DNA of 36,829 nucleotides from Limnobaculum allomyrinae. GTDB lineage: Bacteria > Pseudomonadota > Gammaproteobacteria > Enterobacterales > Enterobacteriaceae. Of the stretch, positions 1 to 8,604 are shown one piece after another. Every line of letters begins with the position of its first letter. The first letter of the stretch is position 1. The DNA lies in NCBI RefSeq assembly GCF_016649425.1, contig NZ_JADRCR010000018.1, positions 1 to 36,829 on the forward strand, written 5' to 3'. Under the pieces are notes generated by a model. That model had not been told where the DNA came from. It did no database searches and worked only from the letters and a program-made list of their open reading frames with translations. Both the position numbers and the translations under genes were made by a program.

Positions 1-1
1 T

Positions 2-721
2 TCTGTTTTCCTAAAGAATGGTAGAGTTTATAAAAATAACGGTACCGCGCAGTGGGGCTGGGATTTCTTTGGCGCAAATGGCGAAGGTATGGTTTGGAGT
101 AGTACCGCTTCAGAAGCTATGGGACCGAGTACTCCTGCTATTGTAGTCTCTCCATCTGGTGGGGGGTTTAATGGATGGGCTGCGCGTGGGACTGCGTTAC
201 AGATTCAATGTAATGATGCGATGAATGCCGCTTATAGCGTATGGAAAGCAGTTCAGCCGGGAAGAGCATGGATAGCAGGGTTAGATCTTTATATGCCGAG
301 TAACAATGTCGGCCTTGTTATGTTGCATGTTAATGATTCAAATTTTCAATTTTCTGGGGTAGGAGATTTTTCTATTCCAGGATCTGTATATTGTACTTCA
401 GTAGTTCAAACATCTGATGAGACCAAAAAATCTGATATAGAAGTGATAGAGAATTCTGATGATATTGTGTCATCGTGGTCTGGAAAAACGTTTACATTAA
501 ATTTTAATGATCGCAAATCTGCTGGTGTAATTGCCCAAGAAGTAATGGAAAAATTTCCTGTAGCCGTCACAGTATTACCTGATGGTTCTCTTGCTGTTGA
601 TTATAGCGCCCTACAAGCACCGATGATTGAAGCGATGAAAAACCGGATCCGCATTGAAGCGGATTTACTTAAACGCCTTGAAGAAGTTGAACGGTTATTA
701 AGTCTTTCCGGAAAGGAATAG
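2..721 (+). CDS. Phage tail fibre protein, C-terminal part (5' end outside the window), S74-like chaperone domain
   Basis: The reading frame is open from the first bases of the window, so the start lies upstream; the internal ATG at 89 is not the real start. The visible 239 residues hold a glycine/asparagine-rich fibre-like region, then a C-terminal domain beginning near the SDETKKSDIEVIEN stretch, with GVIAQEVMEKFP and VDYSALQAPMIEAMK. This SD..K..(I)..-GVIAQEV-FP-VDYSAL pattern is that of intramolecular chaperone (peptidase S74-type) domains, which help tail fibres or spikes trimerise and are often cleaved off. The last 30 residues are charged and probably helical. The gene marks the left flank as prophage or island. 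Which phage it belongs to cannot be told. Confidence 0.75.
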   Translation, partial: SVFLKNGRVYKNNGTAQWGWDFFGANGEGMVWSSTASEAMGPSTPAIVVSPSGGGFNGWAARGTALQIQCNDAMNAAYSVWKAVQPGRAWIAGLDLYMPSNNVGLVMLHVNDSNFQFSGVGDFSIPGSVYCTSVVQTSDETKKSDIEVIENSDDIVSSWSGKTFTLNFNDRKSAGVIAQEVMEKFPVAVTVLPDGSLAVDYSALQAPMIEAMKNRIRIEADLLKRLEEVERLLSLSGKE

Positions 722-748
722 GGATAGAACACTGACAAACTAGCGAAT

Positions 749-781
749 AGTTTCACCATTGTTACGCCATAGTTTCGCCAT
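749..781. repeat. Three adjacent 11-bp direct repeats, possible integrase arm-binding sites
   Basis: Three contiguous units, AGTTTCACCAT (749-759), TGTTACGCCAT (760-770) and AGTTTCGCCAT (771-781), repeat with an exact 11-bp period. They sit 60-92 bp from the edge of the tRNA-derived core at 841. Phage lambda has three tandem arm-type integrase sites at a comparable distance from its core, so an attachment-site arm is the simplest reading; the assignment is inferred from spacing and context only. Confidence 0.5.
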
Positions 782-800
782 GAGGGTAAATAGGAAGAGA

Positions 801-830
801 TAAAAACCAGCTATAACTGACTGGTTTTTA
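801..830. terminator. Bidirectional hairpin terminator beside the attachment site
   Basis: TAAAAACCAG (801-810) and CTGGTTTTTA (821-830) form a 10-bp stem with a 10-nt loop, with an A tract before and a T tract at the end, so it could stop transcription from either side. It lies 11 bases beyond the CCA end of the tRNA-Pro half on the minus strand, where a tRNA terminator would be, and also downstream of the tail fibre gene. Confidence 0.7.
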
Positions 831-1068
831 TGTGGTAATTTGGTCGGCACGAGAGGATTTGAACCTCCGACCCCTGACACCCCATGTAAGTTTGTTGTGG
901 CTCTTGGGCTGTTTCGACTACTTTCCCGTTCTCTTTGTCATATTCTGTGAGCGCAAATTGCAGCTTCATAATAACGAGCCCAGGCGAGGGGGATATGTTT
1001 ATTGCTATTTTTGTGTCGATCAGCTTGGGTATGAAATTAAAACCCTGATCTTTCTTTTCGTTTGACAT
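811..1068 (-). pseudogene. Small phage-like reading frame whose 3' end runs into the tRNA core
   Basis: An 85-codon frame starting MSNEKKDQGFNF, with an alternating hydrophobic pattern (IAINISPSPGLVIMKLQFAL) and EPQQTYM, after which the codons are simply the tRNA-Pro half read through (MGCQGSEV...) and then the terminator hairpin. The last 28 or so residues are therefore probably not native and the gene looks truncated at the recombination point. A TTG at 1131 could add 21 codons, but the ATG at 1068 gives the more protein-like start; no good ribosome-binding site is seen. Small regulators of the BssS type have a similar beta-rich layout, but that resemblance is weak. Function unknown. Confidence 0.45.
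841..886 (-). other. Orphan 3' half of tRNA-Pro(GGG) (proL-like), probable attachment core
   Basis: Read on the minus strand, the 46 bases start at ATGGGGTGTCAGG (anticodon GGG and its flank), continue through GGTTCAAATCC (T loop) and end in CGTGCCGACCA. They differ from my memory of E. coli proL by about one base in the variable region. The 5' half (D arm and 5' acceptor strand) is not present: to the right of 886 the sequence is unrelated. It therefore cannot fold as a tRNA and is best read as the core of an integrase attachment site left by one or more elements that used this tRNA. The tail fibre gene and tandem repeats on its left support a prophage junction. Confidence 0.85.
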
Positions 1069-1131
1069 AGCGGGCACCAATTCAAGAATTATTGATTGCT
1101 GTATATAAACACAGTGCTTAATGGTAGGCAA

Positions 1132-1560
1132 TATAAAGATTAATTCGATGTGTACATATTGGTGTACTTTTTATTTTTAATTTTTTGGAATTTGTATTAA
1201 TAAATCAATGGTTTGATTTAATTTTAATATGTATCCATTTAACTACGGGGACTTATGCAAGGGCAGCAGTATACCTATTTTTATTCAGAGATTCAGCACT
1301 GTTAAGTGCGTTTGGTTAATTAGTGACAGGTTGCTCCAGTTTTGGTTTAAATCAGACTAAAATTACTATTTAGCATTTTATTCTCCTATTTCTGTGATTG
1401 GTGGTTTTTAGATGTAGTTCACATTCTTCTGAGTTTCCCATTCAGTGTTTGATCTGAGACCGTATTTTACCCACAATTAGGTACCTAACCGCTCGGTGTG
1501 AAGCTACGAGCCGCTAAAAGGCTGTGATATGATAAAGCCAATTTTTACCAATTGAGAGTT
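1132..1560. other. Gene-free spacer between the attachment junction and ccmA
   Basis: About 430 AT-rich bases with no credible gene. It holds two GTGTAC hexamers 12 bp apart (1150-1155 and 1162-1167), a small GCACT/AGTGC hairpin (1296-1309) and presumably the ccm promoter, which I could not place. No 5' half of tRNA-Pro is present here. Confidence 0.6.
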
Positions 1561-2199
1561 ATGTGTAATACGATGCTGGAAGCGCAAGGACTGAATTGTA
1601 TCCGTGATGAAAGAGCTCTGTTTACCGGGCTGAGTTTTGCTATTCATCCCGGAGAGCTGGTCCAGATTGAAGGGCCTAACGGTGCAGGGAAAACCAGCCT
1701 GTTACGCATTCTTGCCGGATTAGCCAGCAGTGATGGCGGTGATATTCTCTGGCAGGGGGAATCAACACGTCGTAATCGCGATCGTTATAATCACTCTCTT
1801 CTTTATATCGGTCATCAGGCCGGCGTTAAGGCGGTATTAACGCCGTTTGAAAATCTTTCATTCTTTCAGAAATCCTCCGGTAAAAAAGATCCCGATGCCA
1901 TCTGGAGCGCCCTATCACAAGTTGGTCTGGTGGGATATGAAGATGTACCGGTTGCGCAACTTTCTGCGGGTCAGCATCGTCGGGTAGCGCTGGCGCGTTT
2001 GTGGTTGAGTGATGCCCCGCTGTGGATTCTGGATGAACCACTCACCGCCATTGATAAACAGGGTGTAGAGCATTTAACCCGTCTGTTTGAACAACATGCA
2101 GAAAAGGGCGGTATTGTGATATTAACGACCCATCAGGACATGATGAGTACCCGCTGTCAGATTCGTAAAATTAAGCTTGATGGTGGGGTGTGGCGCTGA
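1561..2199 (+). CDS. ccmA: CcmA, ATPase of the haem-handling ABC transporter CcmAB
   Basis: Cytoplasmic ATPase subunit that works with CcmB, CcmC and CcmD in releasing holo-CcmE during cytochrome c maturation (System I). The 212-residue protein has Walker A GPNGAGKT at about 38-45, the signature LSAGQ, and Walker B LWILDEP followed by the H-loop TTHQ. A TTG at 1552 extends the frame by three codons, but GAGAG at 1554-1558 lies inside that extension; ATG 1561 or ATG 1573 (MLEAQ, closest to the E. coli N-terminus) are the likelier starts. It is the first gene of an eight-overlap ccm operon; its stop codon overlaps the ccmB start. Confidence 0.95.
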   Translation: MCNTMLEAQGLNCIRDERALFTGLSFAIHPGELVQIEGPNGAGKTSLLRILAGLASSDGGDILWQGESTRRNRDRYNHSLLYIGHQAGVKAVLTPFENLSFFQKSSGKKDPDAIWSALSQVGLVGYEDVPVAQLSAGQHRRVALARLWLSDAPLWILDEPLTAIDKQGVEHLTRLFEQHAEKGGIVILTTHQDMMSTRCQIRKIKLDGGVWR

Positions 2200-2858
2200 T
2201 GTTTATTTCGATTTTGCACCGTGAGCTGAAAATTGCCTTTCGCAGAGGCTCTGAAATTATTAACCCGCTGTGGTTCTTCCTGATTGTGGTAACGCTGTTT
2301 CCATTAAGTATTGGGCCTGAGCCGCAGCTATTATCCCGTATTGCTCCGGGAGTGGTTTGGGTTGCGGCGCTACTGGCTTCGTTACTCTCGCTGGAACGAC
2401 TACTGAGAGACGATTTTCTGGATGGTTCACTGGAGCAGCTTATGTTGTTGCCGGTGCCTCTGCCGCTGACTATTCTGGCAAAAGTATGCGCTCACTGGCT
2501 GTTAACTGGTTTACCCTTGTTGATTTTATCACCATTGATGGCGCTGCTATTGTCGTTTGATTATGCAACATGGAAAGCGGTGGTGCTGACCCTATTGTTA
2601 GGAACACCAACCCTAAGCTTTATTGGGGCAATTGGTGTATCGTTAACTGTTGGCCTGCGTAAAGGCGGGGTTTTACTGAGTTTACTGATACTGCCGTTAT
2701 ATATTCCGGTATTGATTTTTGCGACTTCGGCGATTGATGCCGCATCGATGTCGCTGCCGATTAATGGTTATCTGGCCATTTTAGGCGCTATTTTAGCAGG
2801 AACCGCGACGCTAGCACCTTTTGCCGCTTCAGCTGCTTTACGGGTAAGTGTGCAATAA
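2199..2858 (+). CDS. ccmB: CcmB, membrane subunit of CcmABCD
   Basis: Inner-membrane subunit partnering CcmA in the complex that frees haem-loaded CcmE. The 219-residue protein has six hydrophobic segments and the conserved blocks NPLWFFLIV, LFPLSIGPEPQLLSRIAPG and DGSLEQLMLLP, close to E. coli CcmB and full length. The start ATG at 2199 overlaps the ccmA stop (ctgATG) and is preceded by GGTGGGGTG; the GTG at 2190 in the same frame is less likely. A 60-bp gap with a small AT hairpin separates it from ccmC, the only real gap in the operon. Confidence 0.95.
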   Translation: MFISILHRELKIAFRRGSEIINPLWFFLIVVTLFPLSIGPEPQLLSRIAPGVVWVAALLASLLSLERLLRDDFLDGSLEQLMLLPVPLPLTILAKVCAHWLLTGLPLLILSPLMALLLSFDYATWKAVVLTLLLGTPTLSFIGAIGVSLTVGLRKGGVLLSLLILPLYIPVLIFATSAIDAASMSLPINGYLAILGAILAGTATLAPFAASAALRVSVQ

Positions 2859-2918
2859 CAAACATAATAGTTATTAACTGATTATTTTAATTACAACCAA
2901 GTGTGAGCATAAACGACT

Positions 2919-3656
2919 ATGTGGAAGTGGCTACATTCCCTCGCGAAACCAGAGACGCTATATCGTCTCTGCGGTAAGTTTATTCCCTGGCTGGCAATAG
3001 CCGGTATCATTAGTTTGTCTGCTGGCTGGATATGGGGATTTGGTTTTGCTCCATCCGACTATCAGCAGGGTGACAGCTTCCGAATTATCTATATCCATGT
3101 GCCGGCCGCTATCTGGTCGATGGGGATATACGGTTCCATGGCTATCGCGGCGTTTATTGGCCTGATATGGCAAATGAAATCGGCGGATATGGTGGCCTCA
3201 GCAATGGCGCCGGTGGGCGCTATATTTACCTTTATCGCATTAGCCACTGGCTCCGCATGGGGAAAACCAATGTGGGGAACATGGTGGGTATGGGATGCTC
3301 GCCTGACGTCTGAATTGGTTCTGTTGTTTCTGTATCTGGGGGCTATTGCTCTCTATAACGCTTTTGATGACAGACGTCTGGCCGGAAGAGCCGCAGGCAT
3401 TCTGGTGCTGGTTGGGGTAGTGAATTTACCCATTATTCATTTCTCGGTGGAGTGGTGGAATACTCTACATCAGGGGTCAACCAATATGCAGCAAACCGTT
3501 GATCCGAGTATGAGAACACCGCTGAGACTCTCTATTTTTGGTTATCTCTTCTTCTTTATTACTTTAACCCTGATGCGGTTACGTAATTTGATTCTTATTC
3601 ATGACCGCCAGAAACCCTGGGTCGAGTCACTGGTTAGTAAGGGGGCAGGCAAATGA
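2919..3656 (+). CDS. ccmC: CcmC, haem-presenting membrane protein
   Basis: Six-helix inner-membrane protein that binds haem at the periplasmic face and transfers it to CcmE. The 245-residue sequence carries the tryptophan-rich WWVWD motif at about 122-126 (MWGTWWVWDARLTS) and the two family haem-ligand histidines in IHVPAAIW (His60) and NTLHQGS (His184). Length and sequence match E. coli CcmC throughout. The 3' end overlaps ccmD by four bases, indicating translational coupling. Confidence 0.97.
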   Translation: MWKWLHSLAKPETLYRLCGKFIPWLAIAGIISLSAGWIWGFGFAPSDYQQGDSFRIIYIHVPAAIWSMGIYGSMAIAAFIGLIWQMKSADMVASAMAPVGAIFTFIALATGSAWGKPMWGTWWVWDARLTSELVLLFLYLGAIALYNAFDDRRLAGRAAGILVLVGVVNLPIIHFSVEWWNTLHQGSTNMQQTVDPSMRTPLRLSIFGYLFFFITLTLMRLRNLILIHDRQKPWVESLVSKGAGK

Positions 3657-3868
3657 CACCGGCATTTTCTTCATGGCAGGAATTTTTTGCAATGGGCGGT
3701 TATGGCTTTTTTGTCTGGCTGGCCGTGGCGGCTACGGTGATCCCACTACTGGCTCTGGTTTGGCATACCCGGTGGCAGCGGAAACAATTACTCACGGAAA
3801 TTCAACGTCGTAAATCTCGTGAAGCCCGCATCGAAAATGCAAAAAATAAGCAGGAGGCAAGCCTATGA
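3653..3868 (+). CDS. ccmD: CcmD, small membrane protein of the CcmC-CcmE complex
   Basis: A 71-residue protein with a tryptophan/phenylalanine-rich start ([18 protein letters not shown]), one transmembrane helix at about 16-37, and a basic, probably helical cytoplasmic tail. This is the family layout; CcmD stabilises CcmC-CcmE and helps release holo-CcmE. ATG overlaps the ccmC stop and the last codons overlap ccmE. Confidence 0.93.
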   Translation: MTPAFSSWQEFFAMGGYGFFVWLAVAATVIPLLALVWHTRWQRKQLLTEIQRRKSREARIENAKNKQEASL

Positions 3869-4362
3869 ATCCGCGTCGTAAGAACCGAATGTATCTGGCA
3901 ATTGCCGTATTGGTTGGGATGGCGGTAACAATATCATTGGTGTTGTATGCCCTGCGTTCTAATATCGACCTGTTTTACACCCCGGGTGAAATCGTCTACG
4001 GTAAAGGTGAAGATAAAATTAAACCTGAACCGGGGCAGCGGTTACGTATTGGCGGCATGGTGATGACAGGATCGGTAAAACGCGACCCTGAATCCCTGAA
4101 AGTCAGCTTTAAAGTCTATGATGCCCGTGCTGCAATCGACGTTCACTATGAAGGTATTCTGCCAGACCTGTTCCGTGAAGAACAAAGCGTGGTTGCTCAG
4201 GGTGTATTTGAAGAGAACAATGTGATTAATGCTAAAGAAGTATTAGCCAAGCATGATGAGAATTACATGCCGCCAGAAGTGGAAGAGGCGATGAAAGAGA
4301 ATCATCACCGCCCTGAGGCCGACTATAAAGATAAACCAGCGGCTCAGGGGAATGCTAAATGA
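3865..4362 (+). CDS. ccmE: CcmE, periplasmic haem chaperone
   Basis: Membrane-anchored haem chaperone that covalently binds haem through a histidine and hands it to CcmF. The 165-residue protein has an N-terminal anchor (about 9-29), an OB-fold periplasmic domain, and the [13 protein letters not shown] motif in which His130 is the haem-binding histidine and Tyr134 the axial ligand, at the same numbers as in E. coli. The flexible tail is charged and histidine-containing. Overlaps ccmD and ccmF by four bases each. Confidence 0.97.
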   Translation: MNPRRKNRMYLAIAVLVGMAVTISLVLYALRSNIDLFYTPGEIVYGKGEDKIKPEPGQRLRIGGMVMTGSVKRDPESLKVSFKVYDARAAIDVHYEGILPDLFREEQSVVAQGVFEENNVINAKEVLAKHDENYMPPEVEEAMKENHHRPEADYKDKPAAQGNAK

Positions 4363-6320
4363 TACCTGAGATTGGAAATTTTGCGCTGGCGCTGGCAACG
4401 GCATTAGCACTACTGTTAAGCATCTATCCGCTATTGGGTGCTTATAAACAAGATGCTCGAATGATGGCCGTATCGCGGCCATTAACCTATGGATTACTGG
4501 CGACCACCATGCTGGCTTTTGGCTGCCTGGTGTATGCTTTTATTATTAATGACTTCAGCGTTATTTATGTCGCCACAAACTCTAACAGTCAGCTTCCGGT
4601 ATATTTCCGTATGGCGGCGGTTTGGGGGGCTCATGAAGGTTCACTGTTGTTATGGATCGTTTTGCTTTCACTGTGGACCGGCGCTGTTGCTCTGTTCAGT
4701 AGCAAAATGCCATTGGATGCGGTAGCCAGGGTGTTGTCGGTTTTAGGAATGATTAACGTTGGTTTTCTGCTGTTTGTTATTCTGACCTCTAACCCGTTTA
4801 CCCGTACTTTACCGATGTTCCCTATTGATGGGCGTGACCTGAATCCGCTGTTGCAGGACGTGGGTCTGATTTTCCATCCACCGTTACTCTATATGGGATA
4901 TGTTGGTTTCTCGGTGGCCTTTGCGTTTGCCATCTCTTCCCTAATGGTAGGACGTTTAGACACTGCCTGGGCTCGCTGGTCTCGCCCATGGACTACTGCC
5001 GCATGGATTTTCCTGACGCTGGGTATCGCTCTCGGTTCTTACTGGGCTTACTACGAGTTAGGCTGGGGCGGATGGTGGTTCTGGGATCCGGTAGAAAACG
5101 CCTCGTTGATGCCGTGGATTACCGGTACCGCATTAATGCACTCCCTGGCGGTAACGGAAAAACGAGGCACATTTAAAGCCTGGACGGTATTGCTGGCGAT
5201 TGTTTCGTTCTCTCTGTGTCTGTTAGGCACTTTCCTGGTGCGTTCGGGTATTCTGGTTTCTGTTCACTCCTTCGCCTCGGATCCGGCGCGCGGTATGTTC
5301 ATTCTGGCGTTTCTGGTGGTGGTGATTGGTGGGTCTTTGCTGCTGTATGCGGTAAATGGTGCGCGAGTCAGTAAGACCAAGGCTCGTCATGAGTTCTTCT
5401 CCCGGGAATCTTTCTTGCTGGGTAACAATATATTGCTGATGGCAGCAATGCTGGTGGTTCTTCTTGGCACATTGTTACCGCTGGTGCATAAACAGTTGGG
5501 ATTAGGCTCAATCTCTGTTGGTGCGCCATTCTTTGACTCGATGTTTATCTGGCTGATGGTGCCATTCTCCCTGCTATTGGGTGTCGCACCGTTAGTTCGC
5601 TGGCGCCGTGATGAGCCCTCGAAGCTGCTAAAACGCCTGATTGTTGCCCTGATTATTACGCTGGCGGCTTCCGTTGCTTTACCATGGCTGTTGCAGGATC
5701 AGATTATTGCCATGACAGTATTGGGCCTGATGATGTCCATTTGGGTGGTAGTACTGACGGTGATGGAACTGCATGAACGTGCTACTCATCGTCATGGCTT
5801 CTTTAAAGGATTGACCCAACTTTCCCGCAGTCATTGGGGAATGGTGATTGCCCACTTGGGCATGGCCGTTACGGTATTTGGTATTGCCTTTAGTCAAAAC
5901 TATAGCGTAGAACGTGATGTCCGCATGAAAGATGGCGATAGCATCATGATTCATGATTATAAATTCACTTTCCGCGATGTTCGCGAAATTTCCGGGCCAA
6001 ACTATACCGGCGGCGCCGGAGAGCTGGAAATTACGCGTAAAGGTAAGCCAGAAGCGACTCTGCACGCCGAGAAACGTTACTACAAAGTGGCTGGCAGCAT
6101 GATGACTGAAGCGGCTATTGATGGTGGTATCACGCGCGACTTGTATGCCGCATTGGGTGAGCAGCTTAATGACGGAGCCTGGGCAGTCAGAATTTATTAC
6201 AAACCGTTTATTCGCTGGATTTGGTTCGGCGGTTTGTTTATGGCATTTGGTGGTCTGTTGTGTATTCTGGATCCGCGCTACCGGATTAAAAAGTCCTTAG
6301 CCCGTGAGGAGACAGCATGA
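4359..6320 (+). CDS. ccmF: CcmF, haem lyase core subunit
   Basis: Large polytopic inner-membrane protein that takes haem from CcmE and, with CcmH and CcmI, ligates it to apocytochrome c. The 653 residues include many transmembrane helices, a WAAHEGS-type segment ([12 protein letters not shown]), the haem-binding WWD motif [17 protein letters not shown] at about 237-253, and a periplasmic C-terminal domain before a final helix. Length equals the E. coli protein within a few residues. Coupled to ccmE upstream and to the thioredoxin-like gene downstream by overlaps. Confidence 0.97.
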   Translation: MIPEIGNFALALATALALLLSIYPLLGAYKQDARMMAVSRPLTYGLLATTMLAFGCLVYAFIINDFSVIYVATNSNSQLPVYFRMAAVWGAHEGSLLLWIVLLSLWTGAVALFSSKMPLDAVARVLSVLGMINVGFLLFVILTSNPFTRTLPMFPIDGRDLNPLLQDVGLIFHPPLLYMGYVGFSVAFAFAISSLMVGRLDTAWARWSRPWTTAAWIFLTLGIALGSYWAYYELGWGGWWFWDPVENASLMPWITGTALMHSLAVTEKRGTFKAWTVLLAIVSFSLCLLGTFLVRSGILVSVHSFASDPARGMFILAFLVVVIGGSLLLYAVNGARVSKTKARHEFFSRESFLLGNNILLMAAMLVVLLGTLLPLVHKQLGLGSISVGAPFFDSMFIWLMVPFSLLLGVAPLVRWRRDEPSKLLKRLIVALIITLAASVALPWLLQDQIIAMTVLGLMMSIWVVVLTVMELHERATHRHGFFKGLTQLSRSHWGMVIAHLGMAVTVFGIAFSQNYSVERDVRMKDGDSIMIHDYKFTFRDVREISGPNYTGGAGELEITRKGKPEATLHAEKRYYKVAGSMMTEAAIDGGITRDLYAALGEQLNDGAWAVRIYYKPFIRWIWFGGLFMAFGGLLCILDPRYRIKKSLAREETA

Positions 6321-6871
6321 ATAAGAAGCTACTGTTTATTCCATTAATTGTCTTTCTGGGGCTGGTTGTCGCGTTTATGGTTCAGCTACAGCGTAATGCA
6401 CAGGGCGACGATCCAACTTCCCTTGAATCCGCGTTGATTGGTAAACCGGTACCAAAATTTAAACTGGAGTCGCTGGATATTCCCGGAAAGGTTTACGATC
6501 AGGCTGCATTGCATGATGGAAAACCCATGTTGCTAAACGTTTGGGCAACATGGTGCCCAACCTGTTATGCCGAACACCAGTTTTTAAATAAGCTGTCGGC
6601 ACAAGGGATCCGCGTAGTCGGCCTGAATTATAAAGATGAGCGTAATAAAGCCATTAAATGGCTGAACGATTTGGGCAATCCTTATGCGTTAAGTTTATAT
6701 GACAATAATGGCATGCTGGGACTGGATCTCGGTGTTTATGGTGCCCCGGAAACTTTCCTGATTGATGGTGATGGCATCGTGCGCTATCGCCATGCCGGCG
6801 ATCTTAATGACCGTATATGGGAAGAGGAAATTAAACCCCTTTGGATTAAATATCAGGGGAGCGGTTCATAA
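6317..6871 (+). CDS. dsbE: CcmG/DsbE, thiol-disulfide reductase for apocytochrome c
   Basis: Membrane-anchored periplasmic thioredoxin-like protein that keeps the CXXCH thiols of apocytochromes reduced. The 184-residue sequence has an N-terminal anchor (about 5-22), the redox motif WATWCPTCYAEH with Cys80 and Cys83, and the cis-proline region GAPETFLID. It draws electrons from DsbD, which is not in this window. Overlaps ccmF (ATGA) and ccmH (TAATG). Confidence 0.96.
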   Translation: MNKKLLFIPLIVFLGLVVAFMVQLQRNAQGDDPTSLESALIGKPVPKFKLESLDIPGKVYDQAALHDGKPMLLNVWATWCPTCYAEHQFLNKLSAQGIRVVGLNYKDERNKAIKWLNDLGNPYALSLYDNNGMLGLDLGVYGAPETFLIDGDGIVRYRHAGDLNDRIWEEEIKPLWIKYQGSGS

Positions 6872-7365
6872 TGTTAAAACGTATTTCATTTATTCTGTTC
6901 GGCCTGATGATGACCTTTGTGGCCCACGCGACCATTGATACTTATAACTTTAAGTCGGTGGAAGAGGAGCAACAGTTCCGTGAGCTGACAGGGCAGTTAC
7001 GCTGTCCTAAGTGCCAAAATAACAGTATTGCTGATTCTAATGCGCCTATTGCAACAGACATGCGGGAGAAAGTGTATGAGCTGATGGAGCAAGGGCAATC
7101 GCGGCAGGATATTATCAATTATATGGTCGATCGTTACGGTAATTTTGTCACTTATGAGCCACCGCTTACGCCAGCTACCATATTCTTGTGGTTAGTTCCC
7201 GTGTTGTGTGTGGTAATTGGCGCTACCGCGATTGTGATGCTTTCTCGCCGCCGTAAAGTCAGTGCTTCAGGGGCGGAGTCTGAGAGCTTATCTGAGCAAG
7301 AAAAAGCACGATTACAGCAACTACTCAGCGATAAAACGGGCGCTAAAGGCAGGAAGAAATCATGA
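6871..7365 (+). CDS. ccmH: CcmH (short form), apocytochrome thiol-handling subunit
   Basis: The 164-residue protein has a cleavable signal peptide (about 1-20, ending AHA), the redox motif LRCPKCQNNSI with Cys45 and Cys48 in a three-helix domain, and one C-terminal membrane helix (about 105-124). This equals only the N-terminal part of E. coli CcmH, where CcmH and the TPR protein CcmI are fused in one gene; here the two functions are encoded separately, as in Pseudomonas and many other bacteria. Its product joins CcmF and CcmI in the haem ligation complex. Overlaps ccmI by four bases. Confidence 0.95.
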   Translation: MLKRISFILFGLMMTFVAHATIDTYNFKSVEEEQQFRELTGQLRCPKCQNNSIADSNAPIATDMREKVYELMEQGQSRQDIINYMVDRYGNFVTYEPPLTPATIFLWLVPVLCVVIGATAIVMLSRRRKVSASGAESESLSEQEKARLQQLLSDKTGAKGRKKS

Positions 7366-8567
7366 TCGCATTTTGGCTAACAATTATTGTATTACTGGTT
7401 ATTGCTGCGGCATTACTGATCATGCCGACGCTGGGTAAACCTGACCCGAATGCTGACACCGATCGTGATGCAATTAATAAAGCATATTACCAGCAGCGTC
7501 TGACAGAATTGAGTGCGGACGAAGAGCAGGGTGTCATTGGCGAACGTGACACGATGATCGCCGAATTACAGCATAACCTGTTGGAAGATATTCCTGAAAG
7601 TGAGCGGGCTACAAAACAGGCTCCACTGGGCAAGATGGCGTTAATACCGGGCGTATTACTGCTGGTTGTCGTATCGTTGGGGCTCTATTTTCATACCGGT
7701 GGTTTAGCTCAAGTGATGCAGTGGCAGCAAATTGTTAAAATGTTGCCAGAGCTGCGTCAGAAAGCAGATAGTGGCCAGTTGGTGGCGACGGAAGATATCG
7801 CTCGCTTTGGACTGGGTTTGCGTACTGAACTGCTCTCCGATCCTGATAACGTTCGGGACTGGACGATGTTGGGGCTGGCCGGTTTAAAACTGGGTGATGG
7901 CGAAATGGCATTGCAGGCTTACGAAAAAGCCTGGCAACTGTCGCCAAAAGATAGCTATATTCAGATTATCTACGCTAAATTACTGACCCGTTCTAATAAC
8001 CCGAATGATATTCAACAGGCCAGCGATATACTGAAAAATATCCTAAAAACTGAACCTGATAATACCGATGCTCTGTCGGCGTTAGCGATGAATGCTTTTG
8101 GTCAGGGTAACTTCAATGAAGCGATTATGGCCTGGGAGAAAGTGTTAACCCTGTTGCCAGCTGACGCCAAAGGTCTTGATGTTATCAGAAGTAGCCTTGC
8201 TTATGCTAAGGCTCAGGTAACATCTAACGGTTATCGATTAGCGGTTAAACTGGCACTATCGCCAGAGATGGCATCACATTTGCCTGCGCAGGGAAAGGTG
8301 ATGATAGCGGTGTTGGATGGTGAGTCTCCGATACCGGTAGCAGTTAAACAATTGCCGTTAGATAAATTTCCGTTAGAATTGGCATTAGATGACAGTAATT
8401 CGATGATGCCAGCACGTTTACTTTCCAGCCTTAAGCAGGTGAAAGTGAAGGCTACCATTACCAGCAACGATCAGGCTGATACCCAACGTTTGGTTGGTGA
8501 AAGTGATGTTCGCTCATTCAGCGGTAAAGAAACTGTCGACGTGACAATTAAGCAGATTAAACAGTAA
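7362..8567 (+). CDS. ccmI: CcmI, TPR apocytochrome chaperone
   Basis: Binds the C-terminal part of apocytochromes c and delivers them to CcmF/CcmH. The 401-residue protein has two membrane helices (about 3-22 and 92-111) with a cytoplasmic loop between them containing YYQQRLTEL, then periplasmic TPR repeats (for example DWTMLGLAGLKLGDGEMALQ and DALSALAMNAFGQGNFNEAI) and a C-terminal beta-rich domain. Last gene of the ccm operon; no clear terminator lies in the 37 bp before mlaA, so read-through is possible. Confidence 0.93.
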   Translation: MIAFWLTIIVLLVIAAALLIMPTLGKPDPNADTDRDAINKAYYQQRLTELSADEEQGVIGERDTMIAELQHNLLEDIPESERATKQAPLGKMALIPGVLLLVVVSLGLYFHTGGLAQVMQWQQIVKMLPELRQKADSGQLVATEDIARFGLGLRTELLSDPDNVRDWTMLGLAGLKLGDGEMALQAYEKAWQLSPKDSYIQIIYAKLLTRSNNPNDIQQASDILKNILKTEPDNTDALSALAMNAFGQGNFNEAIMAWEKVLTLLPADAKGLDVIRSSLAYAKAQVTSNGYRLAVKLALSPEMASHLPAQGKVMIAVLDGESPIPVAVKQLPLDKFPLELALDDSNSMMPARLLSSLKQVKVKATITSNDQADTQRLVGESDVRSFSGKETVDVTIKQIKQ

Positions 8568-8604
8568 GTGCTGTGCTGTAAGCCTGCATATTAGGGAGAA
8601 AACA

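Noticed and set aside
841..886. Functional tRNA gene
   Set aside because: The D arm, 5' acceptor strand and 5' half of the anticodon stem are absent, so no cloverleaf can form.
832..1065. Plus-strand reading frame of 77 codons across the attachment site
   Set aside because: It is the complement of the tRNA half and of the more protein-like minus-strand frame, with an odd composition and no ribosome-binding site.
1826..2041. Minus-strand frame inside ccmA, and similar antisense frames inside ccmC, ccmF, aroC, fabB and amtB
   Set aside because: Shadows of strongly conserved genes; no start signals and no recognisable protein features.
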